Source: Gemmatimonadota bacterium
GTDB lineage: Bacteria > Gemmatimonadota > Gemmatimonadetes > JACCXV01 > JAHWKZ01
Length of the DNA: 6,076 nt
Direction of reading: 5' to 3'
NCBI GenBank assembly: GCA_030641505.1
Contig: DAOWHI010000060.1
Coordinates: forward strand, 1 to 6,076
Numbering within the stretch: position 1 is the first letter of the stretch; every line of letters starts with the position of its first letter. The translations under genes were made by a program, and so were the position numbers. Below the pieces are notes generated by a model. It was not told where the DNA came from, did no database searches, and saw only the letters and a program-made list of their open reading frames with translations. Positions 1 through 6,076 of this stretch are shown in pieces.

Positions 1-2
1 AG

Positions 3-635
3 CCCTGGCTTTTCGGCCATCTGGCACCACAGCCGGTCGGCGTCGCGCTGGAAGCGATCATGCGCTCGGGAGGCGTGACGCTTGAGTTGGAGGCCACCGC
101 TCAGACGATCGATCGGGACGGCGACCGACTCGTCGTCCATACCGCTGACGGCCGCGACTTCCCGGCCGATCTCGTTCCGGTTGGTGTCGGTGTCACGCCA
201 AACGTTGAGTTCCTCGAGGGTGCCGGTGTGGCGGATCGCGTTGGTGTCCGCGTCGACGCCTTTCTATGTGCAGCACCGCCAGATCTTTACGCCGCTGGCG
301 ATGTCGCCGCTTACGACGATCGACTGACGGGTACGCGACACCGGGTCGAGCACTGGCTTCATGCGCAGTACCAGGGACGCCACGCGGCCGAGAACATGAT
401 CGCTGGCGAACCCACGCCCTATGCGCGCGCGTCGTCATACGACACCGCACTGTTTGGTGTGTCGGTGGTTGTCGTTGGTGCGCCGGAACTGGCAACCGAG
501 TGGTCGGTCGAGGGGGGGCTGGCGGATGGCACCGGACTGGCGATCGGGGAGCGTGACGGGCAGGCGGTGGCGGCGTTTTCGATCGGCGAGGCGAACATCG
601 CCGGGGTCACCCGACGCATCGAGGCCGGGGAATGA
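3..635 (+). CDS. FAD-dependent pyridine nucleotide-disulfide family oxidoreductase, C-terminal part (5' truncated)
   Basis: This is the C-terminal ~210 residues of a two-dinucleotide-binding-domain flavoenzyme of the ferredoxin/rubredoxin/nitrite reductase (AIF-like) group, which moves electrons between NAD(P)H and a redox partner through FAD. The frame is open from the window edge, so the Met codon at 60 is internal; the N-terminal FAD Rossmann motif and most of the NAD domain lie outside. Visible landmarks are PADLVPVGVGVTPN (end of the NAD domain), the FAD-contacting YAAGDV at 288-305, and RVEHWLHAQYQGRHAAENMIAG, which is typical of this group. The last ~85 residues form the C-terminal interface domain. 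They lack the aromatic FWS/FWT segment usually found just before the YD in ferredoxin reductases (here ARASSYD), so the partner cannot be assigned. The stop overlaps the next gene's start (ATGA), suggesting co-transcription. Family is fairly sure; substrate is unknown. Confidence 0.85.
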   Translation, partial: PWLFGHLAPQPVGVALEAIMRSGGVTLELEATAQTIDRDGDRLVVHTADGRDFPADLVPVGVGVTPNVEFLEGAGVADRVGVRVDAFLCAAPPDLYAAGDVAAYDDRLTGTRHRVEHWLHAQYQGRHAAENMIAGEPTPYARASSYDTALFGVSVVVVGAPELATEWSVEGGLADGTGLAIGERDGQAVAAFSIGEANIAGVTRRIEAGE

Positions 636-1204
636 CGCCTAGCGAGGCGCTGGTGACCGGTCCGCGGTTGGTCCTCCGACACCCGGTTCCAGACGACGCT
701 GGCGAGTTTGTCACGCTGCGCGAGACGAGCCGCGATTTTCACGTCGCTTGGGAGCCAATTTCCGAGGATGGCTCGGATCCGATCAGCAAAGCGTCATTCG
801 AGCGATTTCTGGCTACTTCCGATAGTCCCGAATCGCAAAAGCACCTGATGCGTCGCATTGCCGACGACGCGATCGTTGGCTACGTCGGCCTGGGCCAGAT
901 CTTCTTGGGTCACTTTTGCTCCGCGTACATGGGCTTCTGGGTTGGAGCACGATATGCCCGGCGGGGTTACGCAACCGAGGGCATCTCGTTGTGTCTCGAA
1001 CGGGCATTTACGCGGCTCGGCTTGCATCGCGTCGAGGCCAACGTCATTCCGGTGAACACGGCATCGCTGGCGACCGTTCACAAGTGTGGTTTTCGGAAGG
1101 AGGGGTATTCTCCTCGCTACTTGAAGATCGCGGGAGAATGGTCAGACCACGAGCGGTGGGCGATCACGATCGAGGAGTGGGAGGGGTCGAGCGGGCCCGG
1201 TTAG
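632..1204 (+). CDS. GNAT-family N-acetyltransferase, RimJ/RimL type
   Basis: A 190-residue cytosolic acetyltransferase of the Acetyltransf_3 (RimJ/RimL-like) subgroup, which transfers acetyl from acetyl-CoA to an amine such as a protein N-terminus, antibiotic or small metabolite. The opening GPRLVLRHPVPDDA (residues 10-23) is the usual first strand of the fold. MGFWVGARYARRGYATEG holds the acetyl-CoA pyrophosphate loop (R/Q-x-x-G-x-A form, about residues 107-114). VEANVIPVNTASLATVHKCGFRKEG (about 134-156) is the classic C-terminal half, where the NxxS helix and the xxGF strand clamp CoA. Length is normal and the gene is intact. The start ATG overlaps the upstream TGA by an ATGA junction, arguing for translational coupling with the reductase. 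Its stop overlaps the stop of the opposite-strand YggX-like gene by four bases. The substrate cannot be told from sequence; it may be ribosomal-protein-like or a small molecule. Confidence 0.9.
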   Translation: MTPSEALVTGPRLVLRHPVPDDAGEFVTLRETSRDFHVAWEPISEDGSDPISKASFERFLATSDSPESQKHLMRRIADDAIVGYVGLGQIFLGHFCSAYMGFWVGARYARRGYATEGISLCLERAFTRLGLHRVEANVIPVNTASLATVHKCGFRKEGYSPRYLKIAGEWSDHERWAITIEEWEGSSGPG

Positions 1205-1446
1205 TCGGACTTGAAAGGCGTCAGTCCCAAAAACTCGCGGGTCGACTTTTCGAGGATCTCGTGCGCCCGTGGGTCGCTCAGGTCGAGGCGGTTCTCGTTG
1301 ATCACCATGACCTGCATCCCCTTGCACTCGTGCCAACATTCGGCGCAGATCTTGTCGAGGATCTCTTGGCCCATGTCGTCGGGGTAGGGTGCGCTATCGA
1401 GGCCTTCCCTGGTCTGACCACATCGAGTACACGTTATTTCAGCCAT
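1201..1446 (-). CDS. YggX-like Fe(2+)-trafficking / oxidative damage protection protein, cysteine-rich variant
   Basis: An 81-residue soluble protein. From P22 to L73 it aligns by eye with E. coli YggX: YP-x-x-[LM]G-x-x-I at 21-29, W38, then QVMVINENRLDLSDPRAHEILE at 45-66, matching YggX [22 protein letters not shown]. YggX proteins protect iron-sulfur enzymes from oxidative damage and have been proposed to handle labile Fe(2+). The classical YggX has one N-terminal cysteine; this one has C6-x-x-C9 and C34-x-x-C37-x-x-x-C41, enough for a four-cysteine metal site (zinc ribbon, iron or redox disulfide; inferred). The ATG at 1446 follows a very strong AGGAGGAG ribosome site ending eight bases upstream. 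It starts inside the last codons of the greA-like gene (8-base overlap), so it should be co-transcribed and coupled with it. I give no symbol because the cysteine pattern departs from enterobacterial YggX. Confidence 0.75.
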   Translation of the reverse strand: MAEITCTRCGQTREGLDSAPYPDDMGQEILDKICAECWHECKGMQVMVINENRLDLSDPRAHEILEKSTREFLGLTPFKSD

Positions 1447-1951
1447 CGCTTTTCTCCTCCTGGTCAGCGTTGGACGCGCCGGATACCCTCTCCCCGTGCA
1501 GCGTGACCACCTCGATCACGACGTAGGAACGTTCGCCATCGGGCGCTTCGAGCGTCACTTCGTCTCCCGGGCGAGCGCCGAGGACAGCTCGGCCCAGCGG
1601 CGACGCGGTCGAGATCATCCCGCTGTCGAAATCGACGAACTCGGGAAACACCAAATGCCACTCATGACGCTCTCCGTCCCCGTCCTCGAGCTCGACACGA
1701 GATCCGAACGCAGCTTGGTCACGTGGCACGTTGCGCAAGTTGATTGCGCTGAGCTCACTTTGACGGCGGGTGAGTTGTGAGAGACGCGCACGGACGAACT
1801 CCTGGCGCTCGAGCGCTGCCGAGTACTCGGCGTTCTCACGCAAATCGCCCATAGCGACTGCCTGGGCGATCAGCTCCGGAAGTTCGATCCGAAGCTCGCG
1901 ATCGAGATCGGTGATCTGCTCGTTCAGCTGGTTACGAAGCTCGTCGAGCAT
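1439..1951 (-). CDS. greA: Transcription elongation factor GreA/GreB family
   Basis: A 170-residue Gre factor (E. coli GreA has 158). These enter the RNA polymerase secondary channel and stimulate cleavage of backtracked transcripts, rescuing stalled complexes. Residues 1-75 form the antiparallel coiled coil; its tip GDLRENAEYSAALERQ (35-50) carries the acidic pair D36 and E39, equivalent to E. coli D41 and E44, which coordinate the second catalytic metal. The C-terminal FKBP-like domain (about 80-155) includes FGSRVELED, then ISTASPLGRAVLGARPGDEV, the hallmark SP-x-[GA]RA-x-x-G motif. The last ~12 residues are an acidic tail with no assigned role. The N-terminus is about five residues shorter than E. 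coli GreA. The ATG at 1951 has an AGAGG ribosome site six bases upstream. A terminator-like hairpin lies in its leader, and the downstream YggX-like gene overlaps its end. GreA versus GreB is decided only by overall resemblance. Confidence 0.93.
   Translation of the reverse strand: MLDELRNQLNEQITDLDRELRIELPELIAQAVAMGDLRENAEYSAALERQEFVRARLSQLTRRQSELSAINLRNVPRDQAAFGSRVELEDGDGERHEWHLVFPEFVDFDSGMISTASPLGRAVLGARPGDEVTLEAPDGERSYVVIEVVTLHGERVSGASNADQEEKSDG
1440..1461 (-). promoter_or_regulatory. Strong Shine-Dalgarno for the YggX-like gene, inside the greA 3' end
   Basis: On the minus strand AGGAGGAG (about 1454-1461) sits just ahead of the ATG at 1446. It is close to a perfect anti-16S match and lies within the last codons of greA. 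It settles the start codon of the small gene and supports efficient, possibly partly independent, initiation on the bicistronic message. Confidence 0.75.
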
Positions 1952-1974
1952 GGTACCTCTGGAGAAGTTCGGTC

Positions 1975-2003
1975 AACAAAAAACGCGGCCGCAGGGTGCC
2001 GCG
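1975..2003 (-). terminator. Intrinsic-terminator-like hairpin in the greA leader (candidate attenuator)
   Basis: Read on the minus strand, CGCGGC (2003-1998) and GCCGCG (1989-1984) form a perfect six-pair all-GC stem around an eight-base loop, followed at once by six T residues (1983-1978) and then GTT. This is the textbook shape of a Rho-independent terminator, active only in the minus direction (the plus strand gives no T-run). It ends 26 bases before the greA start codon. No minus-strand gene lies upstream for which it could be the 3' end, because that DNA is the 5' part of glpD on the other strand. It therefore either attenuates greA, as in the E. coli greA leader, or stops antisense transcription out of glpD. 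Confidence 0.65.
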
Positions 2004-2025
2004 CGATCAACGAGGGCTGTTCTAG

Positions 2026-2031
2026 TACAAT
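2026..2031 (+). promoter_or_regulatory. Possible -10 element for glpD
   Basis: TACAAT matches the TATAAT consensus at five of six positions and lies 59 bases before the glpD start codon. No recognisable -35 hexamer stands 15-18 bases upstream, so the promoter would need an activator or another sigma factor. No GlpR-like operator palindrome was seen nearby. Confidence 0.25.
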
Positions 2032-2034
2032 GAC

Positions 2035-2064
2035 AGTTTATCGCCTGTGACCATCGATCGGCAA
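2035..2064 (-). promoter_or_regulatory. Weak candidate sigma-70-type promoter for greA and the YggX-like gene
   Basis: On the minus strand TTGCCG (2064-2059) and TAAACT (2040-2035) are separated by 18 bases, matching the -35 and -10 consensus at four of six positions each. Transcription would begin near 2028, giving a leader of about 77 bases and, if stopped at the hairpin described above, an RNA of about 50 bases. Both boxes are weak, and placement rests mainly on position. Confidence 0.25.
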
Positions 2065-2090
2065 GCTGAGAAGCGACTCGATCGCGACGC

Positions 2091-3692
2091 GTGAATACTG
2101 CCGGACATCGAACCGAGACGTGGAATCGCGCGGCGGCGCTGGAGCGGCTCCGTGAGGAAACATGGGACGTAGTCGTCGTCGGAGGAGGTGTCACCGGTGC
2201 CGGCGTCGCGCGAGATGCGGCTCTTCGCGGTCTTCAGGTGGCGCTGGTCGAGGCCGGCGACTTCGCCGGCGGAACGTCGTCCAGGACGACCAAGTTCGCG
2301 CACGGCGGTCTGCGGTACCTCGAGATGCTCGACCTGGATCTCGTGCGTGAGGCGTTGACGGAGCGGGCAGTGCTGTTGTCGATCGCACCGCATTTGACCC
2401 GGGCGACGCCGTTCCTCATTCCATCGTACAAGGGTCGGACGCGGCCGGGCTGGAAGCTCAAGCTGGGGTTGGCGATGTACGACGCGCTGGCCGGCCGGAC
2501 CCGGTTTGGTCGTCACCAGATGCTCGACCGCGACGGCGCGCTGGCGCGGGAACCGCTGTTGTCACCGGCCGATCTGCGGGGCGCTGGTGTGTACTGGGAT
2601 GCGCGAGTGCGAGACGCACGGTTGGTGATCGAGACGATCGCCGACGCCCGCCGCGCAGGAGCTGTCGTCTCGTCGTACTGTGCGGTTCGGGACCTTGAGC
2701 GCTCGCGGGCGGGATGGATCGGAGACGTCGAAGATCGTCGCGGCTTTAGCTCGTTCACGCTTCAGGGGCGAGCGTGGGTCAACGCGACGGGACCATGGTC
2801 GGACCGTCTCCGCCGCCGCGTTCGACCGGGTAGCACACGACTTCTCGACCCGACCAAGGGTGTGCACATCGTCGTCCCGCGCGACAAGCTCCCGCTTCGT
2901 GACCCGACTGCGCTGTTTGCGGGTGACGATCGGCTCTACTTCGCCGTTCCCGAAGGACGGTGGACGTACATCGGCACGACCGATACGCGGAACGGCGGCA
3001 ACATCGATGACTTTGGGGCATCGCCCGCCGATGTCATGTATCTGATCGGTGCTGCTTGTGATGCGTTGACTTGTAAGCTGTCTCACGAAGACGTGGTCGG
3101 TGCGTGGGCTGGATGGCGGCCTCTGGTGCGTGTCGCCTCTTCCCGAGACCCGAGCGCGATATCTCGCGAGGAGGTGATCGAGCAAACAGCCTCCCGCTTT
3201 GTCACGGTAACCGGTGGCAAGCTGACAACCTATCGGCTCATGGCCGAGGAAACGGTCAACCGGTTGGCCGAGAATGTCGGGTGGGATCTAAAGCCGTGTG
3301 AGACGACCCGGCGGCCGCTCGTACCGTCACGGGTGGGTGGGGAGAAACCGGCCGCTGGCGTCGATCCGGCCGACGCCGCTCGGGTGAGGGAACTCTTCGG
3401 ACCGGATGCCGATGACGTGTTCGTCCGTTGGCGTGAGGATCCGACCACGGCGGAACCGCTCGGCCAAGAGACGCGTTACACCACGGCCGAGGTCGAGCGC
3501 GCCGCGCGCGAGATGGTCGAGACGCTCGAGGATCTGGTCGATCGACGGTTGAGCGTCCTGCCGGGAGGCGTGCCGATCAGCGACGAGGTGCTCGCCAACG
3601 TCGCCCGCGCCGCAGCGCCGGTATTGGGATGGGACGAAGCGCGTCAGGCAGCCGAGGTCGCCACGTTCCGGACGTCAGAACACCGCCCCTGA
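2091..3692 (+). CDS. glpD: Aerobic glycerol-3-phosphate dehydrogenase (FAD-dependent)
   Basis: A 533-residue flavoprotein of the GlpD/DAO family. It oxidises sn-glycerol-3-phosphate to dihydroxyacetone phosphate at the inner membrane face and passes electrons to quinone. The FAD Rossmann motif is DVVVVGGGVTGAG (26-38), followed by the GlpD signature GTSSRTTKFAHGGLRYLE (61-78). IGTTDT at 294-299 and TVTGGKLTTYRLMAEE (372-387), the second FAD/substrate-contacting segment, are present. The final ~120 residues match the C-terminal DAO_C helical domain, ending in LGWDEARQAAEVATFR. Length is normal. The start is GTG: an in-frame TGA at 2067 and no in-frame ATG or GTG before the Rossmann motif leave 2091 as the best choice, although no clear ribosome site precedes it. 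No glpK or glpF lies next to it, so it appears monocistronic. It converges on gltA. Confidence 0.95.
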   Translation: MNTAGHRTETWNRAAALERLREETWDVVVVGGGVTGAGVARDAALRGLQVALVEAGDFAGGTSSRTTKFAHGGLRYLEMLDLDLVREALTERAVLLSIAPHLTRATPFLIPSYKGRTRPGWKLKLGLAMYDALAGRTRFGRHQMLDRDGALAREPLLSPADLRGAGVYWDARVRDARLVIETIADARRAGAVVSSYCAVRDLERSRAGWIGDVEDRRGFSSFTLQGRAWVNATGPWSDRLRRRVRPGSTRLLDPTKGVHIVVPRDKLPLRDPTALFAGDDRLYFAVPEGRWTYIGTTDTRNGGNIDDFGASPADVMYLIGAACDALTCKLSHEDVVGAWAGWRPLVRVASSRDPSAISREEVIEQTASRFVTVTGGKLTTYRLMAEETVNRLAENVGWDLKPCETTRRPLVPSRVGGEKPAAGVDPADAARVRELFGPDADDVFVRWREDPTTAEPLGQETRYTTAEVERAAREMVETLEDLVDRRLSVLPGGVPISDEVLANVARAAAPVLGWDEARQAAEVATFRTSEHRP

Positions 3693-3705
3693 GTCCCGGG
3701 GATCG

Positions 3706-4980
<1,275 letters not shown>

Positions 4981-4983
4981 CGT

Positions 4984-5003
4984 ACAATCTCCACTTCGAT
5001 TGT
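4984..5003 (-). promoter_or_regulatory. Inverted repeat around the gltA ribosome binding site
   Basis: On the minus strand ACAATC (5003-4998) and GATTGT (4989-4984) are perfect arms around an eight-base loop containing most of the Shine-Dalgarno. The right arm fills the space between the ribosome site and the ATG at 4980. The stem has only two GC pairs, so it would be weak. It could tune translation or be chance. Confidence 0.3.
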
Positions 5004-5013
5004 TGGCTTCGTT

Positions 5014-5029
5014 GAGCCCTCATTGGCTC
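5014..5029 (-). repeat. Short inverted repeat in the gltA leader region
   Basis: GAGCC and GGCTC arms of five bases surround a six-base loop, 34-49 bases upstream of the gltA start. No T-run follows, so it is not a terminator. It could be a small leader hairpin; function unknown. Confidence 0.25.
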
Positions 5030-5054
5030 TTGGTTACACAAGCAATTTCGCCTA

Positions 5055-5087
5055 TTTGACGCATTGCGCAAACGCGTGTACGGTTTG
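5055..5087 (+). promoter_or_regulatory. Candidate promoter for the dus gene
   Basis: TTGACG (5056-5061) and TACGGT (5079-5084) are 17 bases apart, five of six and three of six matches to the -35 and -10 consensus, with the key TA...T positions kept. The same stretch can also be read as TTTG, 20 bases, then TACGGTTTG, near the Bacteroidota consensus TTTG/19-21/TAnnTTTG but with one extra base inside the second box. Transcription would begin near 5091, about 30 bases before the dus ATG. The perfect eight-base palindrome TTGCGCAA (5064-5071) lies in the spacer and could be an operator. Confidence 0.4.
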
Positions 5088-5120
5088 ACCCTACAGCCTC
5101 GAAACAGCGAGATTCATTGG

Positions 5121-6076
5121 ATGTTCAGCATCGGCTCCCTTCCCCTGGAGCGTCCGCTCCTCCTGGCCCCAATGGAGGACGTGTCCGATCAGCCGTTCCG
5201 GCTGATGTGCCGGCGGCTCGGCGCGGACGTCGTATACACCGAGTTCATCTCGTCTGAAGGCCTGATTCGCGACGCGGCACAGTGCTTGGAAAAGCTCCAG
5301 CTGGCCGATGGTGAGCGGCCGGTCGGGATCCAAATCTATGGTGCCTCGGTCGAAGTGATGGTCGAGGCAGCCCGAATCGCTGAGCAAGCCGGTCCCGAGC
5401 TGATCGACATCAACATCGGATGTCCGGTCAAGTGCGTGGCCGGTCGGGGCGCGGGCGCGGGACTGTTGAAGAACCCGGCGCTCATGGAGGCGATCGTGGC
5501 CGGTATCATCGAGGCGGTCGAGTTGCCGGTGACGGTGAAAACGCGGCTCGGGTGGGACCACGACTCGATCCGGATCGTCGAGAACGCGCAGCTGTTCGAG
5601 CGACTCGGCGCTCAGGCGCTCACGATCCACGGTCGAACCCGGGCTCAGCAGCGGAAGGGCGTCGCTGATTGGGGGTGGATCAAGCGCGCCAAGGAGGCGG
5701 TTTCGATCCCGGTGTTTGGCAACGGTGACATCAAGGTTCCTGAGGACGTCGCCCGGATGTTTGACGAGACCGGCGTAGACGGCGTCATGATCGGCCGCGG
5801 AGCGATTGCCAACCCGTGGATCTTTCTGCAGGCTAAGGCCCATCTGGATACCGGTCGGGTTCCGGAGATCGAACCCGGCGAACGGATTGGCACGTGCCTT
5901 GAGCATTTCAATCTGTCAGTGGAGTACAAGGGAGCGCGCCGCGGGACGATCGAGTTTCGCAAACACTACAAGGGGTATTTCAAGGGTCTCCCCGAGTCGA
6001 CCGCGGTTCGCACCGAGATCATGCAGTGGACCGAGCCGGACCCGGTGATTGAAAGGTTGTTGAACTACGCCGCGGA
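5121..6076 (+). CDS. dusB: tRNA-dihydrouridine synthase, DusB/NifR3 type (3' truncated by window end)
   Basis: 318 residues are visible of a protein that is usually 320-350, so only the tail is missing. Dus enzymes are FMN-dependent and use NADPH to reduce specific uridines in tRNA loops to dihydrouridine. The TIM barrel opens with PLLLAPMEDVSDQPFR. The catalytic cysteine is C101 in DINIGCPVK; K140 in VTVKTRLGW, H170 in TIHGRTRAQQ, N201-G-D203 and IGRGAIANPWIF (from 224) are the FMN and catalytic segments. The C-terminal helical tRNA-binding domain follows (FRKHYKGYFKGL). ATG 5121 gives the canonical short N-terminus; the ribosome site is weak. An extra cysteine, C105, lies four residues after the catalytic one, where lysine is usual. 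PMEDVSD and the GAGAGLLKNP stretch resemble Bacteroidota/FCB DusB. Which tRNA position it modifies is inferred from family only. No fis gene is visible in the window. Confidence 0.93.
   Translation, partial: MFSIGSLPLERPLLLAPMEDVSDQPFRLMCRRLGADVVYTEFISSEGLIRDAAQCLEKLQLADGERPVGIQIYGASVEVMVEAARIAEQAGPELIDINIGCPVKCVAGRGAGAGLLKNPALMEAIVAGIIEAVELPVTVKTRLGWDHDSIRIVENAQLFERLGAQALTIHGRTRAQQRKGVADWGWIKRAKEAVSIPVFGNGDIKVPEDVARMFDETGVDGVMIGRGAIANPWIFLQAKAHLDTGRVPEIEPGERIGTCLEHFNLSVEYKGARRGTIEFRKHYKGYFKGLPESTAVRTEIMQWTEPDPVIERLLNYAA

Noticed and set aside
1192..1199. Palindrome CGGGCCCG near the acetyltransferase stop, considered as a terminator
   Set aside because: It has no room for a loop and no T-run on either strand. 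It encodes the end of the acetyltransferase.
916..1506. 196-codon plus-strand frame
   Set aside because: It crosses the 3' half of the acetyltransferase and runs antisense through the YggX-like gene and the end of greA. All three real genes have strong family signatures in other frames.
1952..2090. GlpR-type operator or riboswitch upstream of glpD
   Set aside because: No long palindrome resembling the known glp operator and no multi-helix riboswitch architecture. The only strong structure is the minus-strand hairpin with U-tract.
2022..2516. 164-codon minus-strand frame reaching into the greA/glpD intergenic region
   Set aside because: Antisense to the glpD N-terminal FAD domain. No domain pattern, and it would place the greA leader hairpin just after its 3' end only by coincidence.
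2562..3185. 207-codon open frame on the minus strand
   Set aside because: Antisense to the middle of glpD, low-complexity arginine/serine-rich composition, no ribosome site or recognisable motif.
5091..5906. 271-codon open frame on the minus strand
   Set aside because: It lies antisense to the dus gene. The plus strand encodes an intact DusB with all catalytic motifs, and the antisense product (rich in R, D, H, P) shows no family pattern. High GC produces such long antisense frames.

Overview
This 6.1 kb window carries seven protein-coding genes packed at ordinary bacterial density. Two are cut by the window edges. There are no rRNA or tRNA genes, CRISPR arrays, insertion sequences or phage genes. 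The DNA looks about 60% GC and its codon use is uniform, so nothing suggests recent transfer. Several products resemble proteins of the FCB group (Bacteroidota/Gemmatimonadota). The citrate synthase is of the Bacteroidota-like type II form. The Dus protein opens with a PMEDVSD motif and has a GAGAGLLKNP stretch typical of that group. The high GC and the form of the GreA and YggX-like proteins fit a Gemmatimonadota-like, probably environmental, bacterium. This placement is inferred from remembered family resemblance, not from a search.

Layout: (1) 3-635 (+), the C-terminal part of an FAD/NAD(P)H oxidoreductase, overlapping by an ATGA junction a GNAT acetyltransferase of the RimJ/RimL type (632-1204, +). 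(2) A two-gene minus-strand unit, greA-like (1951-1439) followed by a YggX-like small protein with five cysteines (1446-1201). These two overlap by 8 bases, and the unit meets the acetyltransferase tail to tail with a 4-base overlap. (3) A 139-base divergent intergenic region (1952-2090) serving greA and glpD. It contains a well-formed intrinsic-terminator-like hairpin and U-tract in the greA leader. (4) glpD (2091-3692, +), aerobic glycerol-3-phosphate dehydrogenase, converging on (5) gltA (4980-3706, -), citrate synthase, with 13 bases between the stops. (6) A second divergent intergenic region (4981-5120) with a putative promoter for (7) a dusB-type tRNA-dihydrouridine synthase (5121 to the window end, +), missing only its last residues.

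The genes are mostly unconnected housekeeping functions: central carbon metabolism (GltA, GlpD), RNA polymerase rescue (GreA), iron/oxidative-damage protection (YggX-like), tRNA modification (Dus) and acetyl transfer. The only strongly supported functional unit is greA plus the YggX-like gene. I found no convincing new defence, mobile or biosynthetic system. The observation most worth checking is the terminator-like element in the greA leader, which recalls the greA leader attenuation (GraL RNAs) known in E. coli. The cysteine-rich YggX variant comes next.
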